Source: Bin87 sp034421995
GTDB taxonomy: Bacteria > Chloroflexota > Dehalococcoidia > Lucifugimonadales > UBA3495
Length of the DNA stretch: 64,000 nt
NCBI GenBank assembly: GCA_034421995.1
Contig: DAOUJY010000025.1
Location: 40,888-104,887 of the forward strand
Direction of reading: 5' to 3'
Shown here: positions 1-7,617 of the stretch, piece after piece
Numbering within the stretch: the stretch's first letter is position 1
How the letters are laid out: every line of letters begins with the position of its first letter
Translations under genes and position numbers: made by a program
The notes under the pieces: model-generated
What the model saw: the letters and a program-made list of their open reading frames with translations, nothing else
What the model was told of the DNA's origin: nothing
Databases searched by the model: none

Positions 1-1
1 C

Positions 2-2221
2 ACCATTTCGGTAATCGGCGGCGGCAATGGAACGGCTTCCGTCTCAGCGTCCGGTACTGGGACGGGCACGGGGTCAGTGTCCGGCGTCGGAACTGGAACC
101 GGCACGGGATCAGCATCCGGGACGGGCACGGGTACCGGCTCCGCATCTGGCGCCGCTACCGGCGCAATGATGGGCCAGGAGAAAGCGGGTGGTCTAATGA
201 TTCCCACTGGGCTCAGCTATGAGACCGAGGGGCCCACCGCGTCCGACGGATACTACCATCCTACGACCAACCGGGAGATCTACCAAAAGATTTCAACGGA
301 CTACCAGGAGATAGCCAAGCTGACCAATGTGATCCGGGAGGGCAAGCCTTTCCCGGCAGCGGAGATCTGGCTACTCTACGAATCTGGTTCGCATACCCGC
401 CTCGGGCCGCAGAGCCGGACGCTGCGGAGCTTTGCCGCCGGGTCCACACCGTCAACGTACTTCCCGGAATCGGCTGAGTTCTACGGGTCCGACACTTTCC
501 TCGACGACTCCATTGAGAACGTCATCCGGGGGCGTAGAGAAGCAGAGAATTACAGCGATGCCCAGAAGCGACAGGCCATCAACAAGGGCATGCTCAGGAT
601 CCTCTATCACTGGGCCAAGTTCTATATGATTATCGGCGTCGACCGGTCGAGCTCCCGCCTGATTGACGAGGCCTGGGCCGTGTACGTCGGAGAGGAAGTT
701 GACGGCGCGTATCCCAACTCCCTGGCCGCTTTGGCACAAGCGCGCGAAGGCAACTTCGGCCGGCAAGGCGCCATTGACATCCCGTTGCGCCAAGCCATGG
801 ACCGGGCCCGGCAGGCCGCCGATGACGGCGATGCCGCTGCCCTGGAAACGGCGGCCAACGAGGTGTATTCCCGCTTCAACGCCATGTTCTACCTCGCCAC
901 TGTCCGGTACATCGGTCGGGTGGCGGATGACGCAGCGGCCGGCGACCGGGACGCTCTGGGGACACACCAGGTGGAAGCCCTGGCGTTCTACCGGTCCATC
1001 CAGCCCGACGTCGCCAAGGCGGACCAGTCTGCCGACGAGACCATCATGGCCTACCTGACGGCCGACGGGAGCGAGATAACGAACGCCTCGCGTGACGCGG
1101 TCCTGGCCGCCCTCAACGGAACGGCCTTGGCGCTCATGCTGGAACGGAGTGATCTCGTAACCAGGTACACCGACGATACCGGCGACGGGTCGAGTGGAAC
1201 CCCGTCCCCGGACACCGGAGAACTGGACCTTTCGTCCGGCTTCTTCATCCCGGTGAACCTCCCCCATGAGACCGACCGCAGCGTGCCCAGCCCGTCAGAC
1301 GGCTACTACCACGCGACCACCAATCGTGAGCATTATCAGAAGATCCCCTCGGACTACCAGGAAATCGCCAGGCTGACCAACGTGATCAGGGATGGTGAAC
1401 CCCTGCCGGCGGCAAACATCTTCCTGTTGTACGAGGTCGGGATGCACACTCGCATCGGCCCTCGCAGCAAGCCGCTCCGGAATTTCGCTCGGGACCCCGA
1501 ACGCGCTGAGGAATTCCCCCTCGCTGCCGAGTTCTACGGGTCGGGCAACTTCCTGGACACGCCCATCAACAACGCCATACGGGGCCGGGGCGACGCCGCC
1601 GAATGGTCCGACGCTCAGAAGCGCCAGGCCATCAACAAGGGCATCCTCCGGATCCTCTATCACTGGTCCAAGCGCTATGTGATCGGCGGTTGCGCCGACC
1701 TGGACTCCGGGGACGTTGATGAGGGCTGGGGCATCTACGTCGGCTTGCCGGGCGATGACGGGACCTATCCCTACTCGCTGTCCGCCCTAGCGCGCAGTCG
1801 TGAAGGCAACTTCGGACGGGAAGGCACTATAGACATCCCCATGCGCGAAGCTCTCGAGCGGGTGCGTCAGGCCGCTGAGAACGGCGATGCCGCCGCCTGT
1901 GACGCTGCGGCCCAGGAAGTCTTCTCACGGTTCAATGCCATCTTCTACCTGGCCACCGTCAGGTACATCGGCGTCTCGGCGCAGGACGTGCTGGACGGCA
2001 AGGATCCGGGCACCCACCAGGTGGAAGCTCTGGCGTTCTATCAGTCCATTCAGCCTGAGGTGGCCCAGGCCGACCCCGCTGCTGACGAGACGATCATGGC
2101 CTACGTGACCGCCGACGCAAGCGAGGTTACACCCGAGGCGCGTGACGAAGCGTTGGCCGCCCTCAACCGGGCCGCGTCGGCGCTGATGTTGACGCCGGCT
2201 GATCTCGTCACCAGCTACTGA
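2..2221 (+). CDS. tandem-duplicated FEA1-like (iron-assimilation type) protein, 5' end outside window
   Basis: The frame is open from the left edge of the window, so the true start lies upstream; the first in-window start codon is GTG at 77. The N-terminal part (to about base 170) is a low-complexity Gly/Thr/Ser linker, probably a flexible stalk after an unseen signal peptide. Two homologous units of roughly 320 residues follow, at about 220-1175 and 1228-2218. Each carries the same landmarks: DGYYH.TTNRE.YQKI, DYQEIA.LTNVIR, HTR.GP, QKRQAINKG.LRILYHW, a YVG motif, FGR.G.IDIP and GTHQVEALAFY.SIQP. This resembles the FEA1/H43 family of low-iron-induced secreted proteins (established family; assignment from memory of the pattern, moderate to low certainty). 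The next gene is a ferric-binding ABC lipoprotein, which supports an iron role (inference). Two copies in one chain look like an internal duplication. Confidence 0.6.
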   Translation, partial: TISVIGGGNGTASVSASGTGTGTGSVSGVGTGTGTGSASGTGTGTGSASGAATGAMMGQEKAGGLMIPTGLSYETEGPTASDGYYHPTTNREIYQKISTDYQEIAKLTNVIREGKPFPAAEIWLLYESGSHTRLGPQSRTLRSFAAGSTPSTYFPESAEFYGSDTFLDDSIENVIRGRREAENYSDAQKRQAINKGMLRILYHWAKFYMIIGVDRSSSRLIDEAWAVYVGEEVDGAYPNSLAALAQAREGNFGRQGAIDIPLRQAMDRARQAADDGDAAALETAANEVYSRFNAMFYLATVRYIGRVADDAAAGDRDALGTHQVEALAFYRSIQPDVAKADQSADETIMAYLTADGSEITNASRDAVLAALNGTALALMLERSDLVTRYTDDTGDGSSGTPSPDTGELDLSSGFFIPVNLPHETDRSVPSPSDGYYHATTNREHYQKIPSDYQEIARLTNVIRDGEPLPAANIFLLYEVGMHTRIGPRSKPLRNFARDPERAEEFPLAAEFYGSGNFLDTPINNAIRGRGDAAEWSDAQKRQAINKGILRILYHWSKRYVIGGCADLDSGDVDEGWGIYVGLPGDDGTYPYSLSALARSREGNFGREGTIDIPMREALERVRQAAENGDAAACDAAAQEVFSRFNAIFYLATVRYIGVSAQDVLDGKDPGTHQVEALAFYQSIQPEVAQADPAADETIMAYVTADASEVTPEARDEALAALNRAASALMLTPADLVTSY

Positions 2222-2258
2222 TGATAGACTCGTCAGCCCAGAACAGGAGAACCAAAGC

Positions 2259-3473
2259 ATGAAGAGTCTATCTCGACGATGCATCAGGGCTTTCTGGTTG
2301 CCGGCCGGTTTGCTGCTGGTGGGGCTGGGGCTGGCGCTGGCCTGCGGCGGGGGCGCTGAGCCGTCCCCCGGCACTCCGGCAGCGCCGGCGGCGGTCAACC
2401 CGACGGCGGCCCCAACTTCTCCATCGGCGTCAGCGCCGGCGGGCGTCAGTCCGCCGGCCATCCCAACCGTCGCGCCGGCGGCGGTCAGCCCCATGGCAAC
2501 CTGGGTGCCGCCCACGTTCGCGCCCGCCGAGGATCGGGACCGCACCCTCACCGTTTATTCCGGGCGTTCGCAAACGCTGGTTCACCCGTTGCTGGTGGGG
2601 TTTGGCGAGCAGACCGGGATCGACATCCGGGTGAAATACGCCGGCAGCGCGTCCACGGCGGCGACCCTGCTGGAAGAGGGCGACAACACTCCCGCCGACG
2701 TGGTGTTCATGCAGGACCCCGGATCCCTGGGCATCCTCGCCGATTCGGGTATGTTGTCCCAGATTCCCCAGGCTACTCTGGACAAGGTGGACCCAAGGTT
2801 TCGCTCCCCGGCCGGCCTGTGGATCGGCACTTCGGGCCGCGCTCGCACCGTCATCTACAACACCGAAGCCATCGACCCGGCAACGGACCTCCCAGCGTCC
2901 ATCCTGGATTTCACGGCCCCGGAATGGCGGGGGAGAGTGGGCTGGGCGCCCCGCAACGGCTCATTTCAGGCTTTCGTGACTGCTCTGAGGCTCACCATCG
3001 GTGATGACGCGGCCCGGGAGTGGGTTGAGGGAATGCGTGACAACGACGCCGTGGCCTACCCGAACAACACAGCCACCGTTGCGGCCGCGGCTGCCGGCGA
3101 AGTGGATGTGGGCTTTGTGAACCACTACTACCTGGAACGGTTCCTCGAGGAACACGGACCGGAGTTCGGGGCGCGCAATCACTACATCGGCAACGGAGAC
3201 CCTGGAGCTCTGGTGCTCGTGGCCGGCGTGGGCATACTGGACGCATCCGAGAACAAGGACATCGCCGTGGAGTTCGTGGATTTCCTGCTGGGAGCGCCGG
3301 CCCAGACCTATTTCGCCCAGGAGATCAAGGAGTACCCGGTATCGGCAGGAGTGGAGCCGGAGGGGGATCTGCCTCCCATGGAATCCCTGGACCCGCCCGA
3401 CGTTGACCTGGGGAACCTCAGCGATTTGGAGGGCACTCTCAAACTGCTGCGGGAGGCCGACGTTCTGCCGTGA
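2259..3473 (+). CDS. Fe(3+) ABC transporter substrate-binding lipoprotein (FbpA/FutA type)
   Basis: This is a 404-residue extracytoplasmic solute-binding protein. Residues 1-29 form a lipoprotein signal ending LALAC (Cys29); a Pro/Ala-rich spacer runs to about residue 90. The folded domain begins LTVYSGR and contains FGEQTGIDI.V and ADVVFMQDPG, as in ferric-binding proteins. The family's paired iron-ligand tyrosines are present at Tyr290-Tyr291 in VNHYYLERF. It should bind ferric iron at the outer face of the membrane and hand it to a permease. No permease or ATPase gene follows, so these would have to be elsewhere or upstream. It lies 37 nt after the FEA1-like gene on the same strand, consistent with one iron-uptake unit. 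Its stop codon overlaps the next start (TGATG). Confidence 0.85.
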   Translation: MKSLSRRCIRAFWLPAGLLLVGLGLALACGGGAEPSPGTPAAPAAVNPTAAPTSPSASAPAGVSPPAIPTVAPAAVSPMATWVPPTFAPAEDRDRTLTVYSGRSQTLVHPLLVGFGEQTGIDIRVKYAGSASTAATLLEEGDNTPADVVFMQDPGSLGILADSGMLSQIPQATLDKVDPRFRSPAGLWIGTSGRARTVIYNTEAIDPATDLPASILDFTAPEWRGRVGWAPRNGSFQAFVTALRLTIGDDAAREWVEGMRDNDAVAYPNNTATVAAAAAGEVDVGFVNHYYLERFLEEHGPEFGARNHYIGNGDPGALVLVAGVGILDASENKDIAVEFVDFLLGAPAQTYFAQEIKEYPVSAGVEPEGDLPPMESLDPPDVDLGNLSDLEGTLKLLREADVLP

Positions 3474-4975
3474 TGATCGGCGATCTATCGCGCAACATAC
3501 GCCGATACCGGCGCGGCAAAGTAGGGGCGACCGGCCGGTCGCCCCTACTTTGCGCGGTGGCTCTCTTCGTATTGTTGGCAATTGCCTACGCTTTTTCGAT
3601 GGACATCCGCGCCAGCCGCGGCGCGGCCATCACTGGCGATGAGCCTTTCTACCTGATCACCACCCAGAGCCTGCTGACGGATGGCGACCTGGACCTTCGC
3701 AACCAGTACGCCACCAAGTCATACCAGTCCTTCTTCGACCATCCCGACGACCTGTGGTACCAGTCGGCCCCCACACCCGACGGCCGGGTGCTAAGCCCCC
3801 ATAACCCGGGGCTATCGGTGTTGGTGATCCCCGGATTCCTATTGGGCGGCCGGCGTGGGGTTCAAGTGCAACTGCTGCTGATGGCCGCTGCAACGATGGC
3901 ATTCGCCTTCGTGCTGGCCGACCGTCTCACCGGACGCCGGGCGATCTGCTGGTTGGCTGCGCTGGGCGTGGGCCTGACGGCGACGGCGTTCATCTACTCA
4001 TCCGAGATTTACCCCGAGTTTCCCGCGGCTTTGGCGCTGGTAGTCACCCTGTTGATCGCCACTCGGCGAAACAAGTCGGGCTGGCGCGATTCTCTGTACC
4101 TGGCCGCGGCGCTCACCGCAATGTGCTGGCTGGGAACGAAATATGCAGCGTTGGCGTTGCCGGTGGCGGGCTATTTCCTGTTCAAGGCCGACCGACCCGG
4201 GCAAATCGTCCTGGTGGCAGTCGGGGGCGTTTCGGCGGCGCTGTTCGCCTGGTTCCACCTGCACGTTTTTGGGGGACTGACGCCCTACGGCGTCAACGTC
4301 GTGTACGACCAATGGAACACCGTTGAGATATTCGGCGGACACGTCGGATTTTCCGAGCGTTACTATCGCATCTGGGGCCTGTTCATTGACCGACGCTTTG
4401 GGATCGGACGCTGGGCGCCGCTGATGCTCGCGGCGGCGCCGGCCCTGGCGCTGTTGGCGGCGAGCCGGATCTATCAAAAATCGTGGGAGCAACGCTTGCT
4501 GCTGATCCTCATCGGGATCCAGTTGCTGATCGCAACCTTCGTGGCAATTACCATGATGGGCTGGTGGTTCCCCGGACGAACGATGTTGACCGTGCTGCCG
4601 CTGTTGGTTGTGCCGTTGGCGCTGCTGATCGACCGCGCCTCTGCCTTGGGCCGGGCATTCATCGTCGTGCTGGGCGCTTATACGCTGGCGATCACCGCCG
4701 GCCTGGCGCAAGCCGGACACGCCGGCGAAATCACCATCGCGGTGGACCCCTTTGACATGACGTTCGTGCCCTTCCAGGCCGTCGCCGGCCTGTTCCCACT
4801 CTACACCCGGTGGACGGCGGAAACATGGCAGCTGACTTATCTGTGGTGGGCGCTGTTCATTGGGGCAGCGGGAGCGGCCATGTGGCCCGAAATCTCCGGT
4901 GCGGCAAAACAGTGGTCACAAAAGGTCCTTGATGCCATCAGCAAACGCGACCCGCGGCTCCCAGCCGATGAGTGA
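3473..4975 (+). CDS. polytopic membrane protein, GT-C glycosyltransferase-like
   Basis: This 500-residue protein has about ten or more hydrophobic segments. An early extracytoplasmic loop carries TGDEPFYL, the acidic D-E motif typical of GT-C fold enzymes that use polyprenyl-phosphate sugars (family knowledge; no specific family recognised). Its ATG overlaps the previous stop (TGATG); a GTG at 3470 is the alternative. Codons 15-27 are made by a perfect 38-bp palindrome (3516-3553), read as GKVGATGRSPL, directly before the first membrane segment. The palindrome could be a later insertion, or the real start could lie after it, though no obvious start codon with a ribosome site follows soon. The 3' end overlaps the convergent epimerase gene by 60 bp. 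A role in cell-surface glycan or lipid glycosylation is inferred. Confidence 0.65.
   Translation: MIGDLSRNIRRYRRGKVGATGRSPLLCAVALFVLLAIAYAFSMDIRASRGAAITGDEPFYLITTQSLLTDGDLDLRNQYATKSYQSFFDHPDDLWYQSAPTPDGRVLSPHNPGLSVLVIPGFLLGGRRGVQVQLLLMAAATMAFAFVLADRLTGRRAICWLAALGVGLTATAFIYSSEIYPEFPAALALVVTLLIATRRNKSGWRDSLYLAAALTAMCWLGTKYAALALPVAGYFLFKADRPGQIVLVAVGGVSAALFAWFHLHVFGGLTPYGVNVVYDQWNTVEIFGGHVGFSERYYRIWGLFIDRRFGIGRWAPLMLAAAPALALLAASRIYQKSWEQRLLLILIGIQLLIATFVAITMMGWWFPGRTMLTVLPLLVVPLALLIDRASALGRAFIVVLGAYTLAITAGLAQAGHAGEITIAVDPFDMTFVPFQAVAGLFPLYTRWTAETWQLTYLWWALFIGAAGAAMWPEISGAAKQWSQKVLDAISKRDPRLPADE
3516..3553. repeat. perfect 38-bp palindrome (family B repeat) inside a reading frame
   Basis: Two 19-base arms starting GCAAAGTAGGGGCGACCGG are exact reverse complements. 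The core (GTAGGGGCGA...TCGCCCCTAC) recurs through the window in both intergenic and coding positions. Here it encodes VGATGRSP near the N-terminus of the membrane protein. Confidence 0.95.
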
Positions 4976-5815
4976 TTTGGCCTGGGAATAATCGGCCGCT
5001 TTCCGGGCTTCCTCGAAATCGCCCCTGGGGTTGGGTACGATGTGCTCCACCGGCCCACCGATGGCCGCCGCGATGTCATTCACCGACGTTTCCTGTCCGG
5101 TCCCGATGTTCAGGACGGTATGCCGGCCGGCCGGCAGCTCCTCAGTAGCGGCCAGGATGTTGGCCTCCACCACATCCGAAACGTGGGTATAGGAACGGGT
5201 CTGATTGCCGTCGCCGTACACGGTCAGGGGTTGTTCTTGGGCGCGCATCCGCAGGAATCGGGGGATCACCAGGGAATACGCTCCTTCAGACGGCTGGCCT
5301 GGACCGTACACGTTGAAATAGCGCAGCGACACGATAGTCATGCCGAAAAGTCCGGCGAACAGAGCGGCGTACTGCTCGCCCATCAGTTTTTGCAACGCAT
5401 ATGGCGACATGGGATTGGGCGTCATGTCCTCCCGCATCAGGTGGGTGGCCTGGTCGCCGTACACGCTGGAGGATGACGAGTTGATCACGCGCCTCACTCC
5501 GCTGAGATGGGCTGCCCGGAGCACGTTCAGGGTCCCGGTCACGTTGACGTCGTGGGTGCCAATGGGATCGGTCACAGACCGTTCCACCCGCGCCCAGGCT
5601 GCCGTGTGAAACACCACTTCCGCTTCCTCGGTGGCGGTCAATACCGCCGCCAAATCTGCCACCGACCCGATGACCAAGTCCGCCTCGCGATTGTGGTTCG
5701 ACCGCTCTCCGGTGGACATATCGTCCAGCACCGTCACTTCGTGACCCAGTTCGACCAGCCGGCCCACCAAGTGCGAGCCGATGAATCCACAGCCGCCGGT
5801 TACGACGCATCTCAT
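4916..5815 (-). CDS. NAD-dependent sugar-nucleotide epimerase/dehydratase (extended SDR)
   Basis: This 299-residue protein resembles UDP-glucose 4-epimerase family members. The N-terminus has the Rossmann glycine motif TGGCGFIGSH, then LDDMSTG. The active site has the serine run SSSSSVYG and YALQK (YxxxK), and further on there are RYFNVYGP and DGNQTRSYTHV, typical of GalE-like enzymes. It should interconvert or dehydrate NDP-sugars in the cytoplasm for surface glycans, which fits the adjacent GT-C-like membrane protein. The ATG at 5815 was chosen because it sits directly before the beta-1 strand (MRCVVTGG). Its 3' end overlaps the convergent membrane-protein gene by 60 bp. An 18-codon ORF with a strong ribosome site ends 7 nt upstream. 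Confidence 0.88.
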   Translation of the reverse strand: MRCVVTGGCGFIGSHLVGRLVELGHEVTVLDDMSTGERSNHNREADLVIGSVADLAAVLTATEEAEVVFHTAAWARVERSVTDPIGTHDVNVTGTLNVLRAAHLSGVRRVINSSSSSVYGDQATHLMREDMTPNPMSPYALQKLMGEQYAALFAGLFGMTIVSLRYFNVYGPGQPSEGAYSLVIPRFLRMRAQEQPLTVYGDGNQTRSYTHVSDVVEANILAATEELPAGRHTVLNIGTGQETSVNDIAAAIGGPVEHIVPNPRGDFEEARKAADYSQAKSLIGWEPRVAFADGIKDLL

Positions 5816-5822
5816 GACAGCT

Positions 5823-5879
5823 TCAAAGTTTCGCACAGGTTGCATTATCAGAAATGCTCATGCATGCCCAGTTTATCAT
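5823..5879 (-). CDS. possible 18-codon leader peptide upstream of the epimerase
   Basis: On the minus strand a near-perfect Shine-Dalgarno (AAAGGAGG, complement of about 5884-5891) lies 4 nt before an ATG that opens an 18-codon frame, MINWACMSISDNATCAKL. It stops 7 nt before the epimerase ATG, which has only a weak ribosome site of its own. Short length makes chance possible. It could couple translation of the epimerase (inference). Confidence 0.3.
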   Translation of the reverse strand: MINWACMSISDNATCAKL

Positions 5880-5889
5880 CTTTCCTCCT

Positions 5890-6291
5890 TTGGTTGGTTG
5901 GTTGGTCGGTTGATGCTTTGCTTCGGGTTCGGGGTTCGGGTTGTCGGCGCTACGGCCAGAGAGCGTGGGCTGCGAATTGATTTCCTAAGTTTGCGCGTGC
6001 TGACAGTTCTTCATGTTGGAACCACCCTCGCGCAGCGGTGGTGAAACCCGCCGTACTGGTCTATGCGGTACCGGGGAATACGATTACCGGCCTGTGAGCG
6101 ATAGCCAGCGGTGCATGAGATCCGACGTGCCGTCCGCCGCGGGCGGACAGCGGTTGGCCGTGTTGCCTGAACCCTGTGAACCCGATATTCAGATGTGATT
6201 GGGGCAGATGGGCCGTGGCCTTGGGCTTGCTGCCTTACGCGTGGAGTATAGTGTAGCGAACGGACGTGCGGTTGCACAAGGGGCGGGGTGT
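5890..6291. other. non-coding spacer without a recognisable gene
   Basis: It begins with a short GGTT tandem array (about 5894-5912), then GGTTCGG-type repeats to about 5943. Six-frame translation shows only short frames without conserved motifs. No tRNA, RNase P, tmRNA or SRP signature was seen. Confidence 0.5.
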
Positions 6292-6432
6292 CATCGGGTA
6301 GTGTTACATTTTAGGTGGTCTAACTTCTTGTCATTCCGGCGAAAGCCGGAATCCAGTAGCGTTTTCTGGACTCCGGCTTCCGCTGGAGTGACGGATTAGA
6401 AGCCAGCCACCTAAAACGGAACGCTACCGATG
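6292..6432. repeat. MITE-like element, about 140 bp, with imperfect terminal inverted repeats
   Basis: The outer arms (about 6292-6319 and 6406-6432) are imperfect inverted repeats ending in TTTTAGGTGG and CCACCTAAAA. Inside is a second inverted repeat (6330-6393) built of the family A unit CATTCCGGCGAAAGCCGGAA and a diverged reverse copy. No coding capacity. The inner unit recurs at 38288-38350 in the same paired form. Confidence 0.75.
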
Positions 6433-6485
6433 GATTGCCATTTCGACGGCTCTCCTTACGATAGCAGCCCTGGTTCGGATACGGC

Positions 6486-6491
6486 TATAAT
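6486..6491 (+). promoter_or_regulatory. -10 box (TATAAT) upstream of pyrF
   Basis: A consensus TATAAT lies 32 nt before the pyrF ATG. The -35 region is not obvious, so this is a partial promoter call. Confidence 0.45.
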
Positions 6492-6523
6492 GGATTACCC
6501 TTTTGAGGCTTGCGTCGATTATC

Positions 6524-7417
6524 ATGAGCTTTGTTGATAGGCTGCGTGCCGCTTGTGACGAAACCCAAAGTTTGGTTTGCGTCGGATTGGACGTTGACCC
6601 GGACAAAATACCGGAAGCCCTCGGTCCCAGGTCCGGCGCCCGCGCCCGCGCCCGCGCCTGCATTAGGTTCAATCGCGCTATCGTGGACGCGACCGCCGAT
6701 TTGGTGTGCGCGTACAAGCCCAACTTGGCCTTTTATGAGGCAGAAGGTCTGCACGGTATTCTGGCGTTGCAGAAGACCATCGACTACATTCGTGATACCG
6801 CCCCCCACACCGTTATCATTGGCGACAGTAAGATGGGCGATATAGGGACCACCGCAGAAGCTTATGCCAAAGCGATGTTTGGCGTTCTGAAATTTGACGC
6901 TGTTACAATCAACGCCTGGGGCGGTCATGACACCGCTGCGCCGTGGTTGGAGAATCCTGAACGGGGAGCATTTGTATGGTGTAGAGGGTCCAACGATGGT
7001 TCCGCTGACTTTCAAGATTTGAACGTAATCGGAACCGATGAAGTGCCAGTCCCTTTATATTTGCACATGGCCCGCCAATCTCAGAACTGGTCAGAACACG
7101 ACAATTTGGGGTTGGTGATGGGCGCTACTGCATCAAAGCAGATGAAGAGTGTACGGAAAGCTTGCCCCACTGTTCCGTTGCTGATTCCCGGCATTGGCCC
7201 ACAGGGCGGGGACTTGGAGGAGGCGGTTCGTTACGGGGTCGACGCTGAGGGCCGTATGGCTATCATCAACTCGTCACGCGGCATCATCTACGCCTCTTCC
7301 GGTGATGATTACGCCTCTGCCGCACGCAAGGCCGCCGGCAACCTGCGAGACAACATCAACCGTGTCCTGGACGAAATGGGCTTGGGATGGCATCAGAAAT
7401 CAAACCCTCCGACCTGA
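6524..7417 (+). CDS. pyrF: orotidine 5'-phosphate decarboxylase (PyrF, subfamily 2)
   Basis: This 297-residue enzyme decarboxylates OMP to UMP, the last step of de novo pyrimidine synthesis. The catalytic Asp-Lys-Asp array is visible as GDSKMGDIGTTAEAYA; other family blocks are CVGLDVDPDKIP, CAYKPNLAFYEAEG and GIGPQGGD near the C-terminus. The ATG at 6524 (MSFVDRL) fits the family N-terminus; a TTG at 6503 is unlikely. A (GCCCGC) hexanucleotide array at about 6637-6659 codes for an Ala-Arg run between the substrate loop and helix 2. It lies 33 nt after a TATAAT box. The 3' end overlaps the DUF951 gene by 31 nt. Confidence 0.93.
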   Translation: MSFVDRLRAACDETQSLVCVGLDVDPDKIPEALGPRSGARARARACIRFNRAIVDATADLVCAYKPNLAFYEAEGLHGILALQKTIDYIRDTAPHTVIIGDSKMGDIGTTAEAYAKAMFGVLKFDAVTINAWGGHDTAAPWLENPERGAFVWCRGSNDGSADFQDLNVIGTDEVPVPLYLHMARQSQNWSEHDNLGLVMGATASKQMKSVRKACPTVPLLIPGIGPQGGDLEEAVRYGVDAEGRMAIINSSRGIIYASSGDDYASAARKAAGNLRDNINRVLDEMGLGWHQKSNPPT

Positions 7418-7617
7418 AGCCCGGCGACGTTGTACGGCTCAAAAAACCCCATCCCTGCGGTGGCTACGAGTGGCGCGTCAACCGGGTGGGCGGTGACATC
7501 GGACTGCGCTGCCGGACCTGCGGCCACAACATCATGGCCCCCCGGTTCCGTATCATCCGCCGCATCCGGGAGATTACCCGTCCGGACTACTCCCCTTCGG
7601 AACGGAACGCCCAGTGA
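7387..7617 (+). CDS. DUF951 family small protein
   Basis: This 76-residue protein carries the family pattern GDVVRLKKPHPCGGYEW, then RVGGDIGLRC, CGHNIMAPR. The three conserved cysteines (in PHPCGG and in RCRTCG) suggest metal or nucleic-acid binding. DUF951 proteins are common in Firmicutes and Chloroflexota and usually adjoin translation or DNA genes; no biochemical function is established. The frame starts inside the 3' end of pyrF (31-nt overlap) and its stop overlaps the following MFS start by 4 nt, so the three genes are probably co-transcribed and translationally coupled. Confidence 0.9.
   Translation: MASEIKPSDLKPGDVVRLKKPHPCGGYEWRVNRVGGDIGLRCRTCGHNIMAPRFRIIRRIREITRPDYSPSERNAQ

Noticed and set aside
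452..1267. Long minus-strand frame opposite the FEA1-like gene
   Set aside because: No ribosome site or family motif; it mirrors the codon pattern of the plus-strand gene, which has clear tandem repeats.
6013..6277. Possible structured RNA in the spacer before pyrF
   Set aside because: Some short stems, but no promoter, terminator or known RNA signature.
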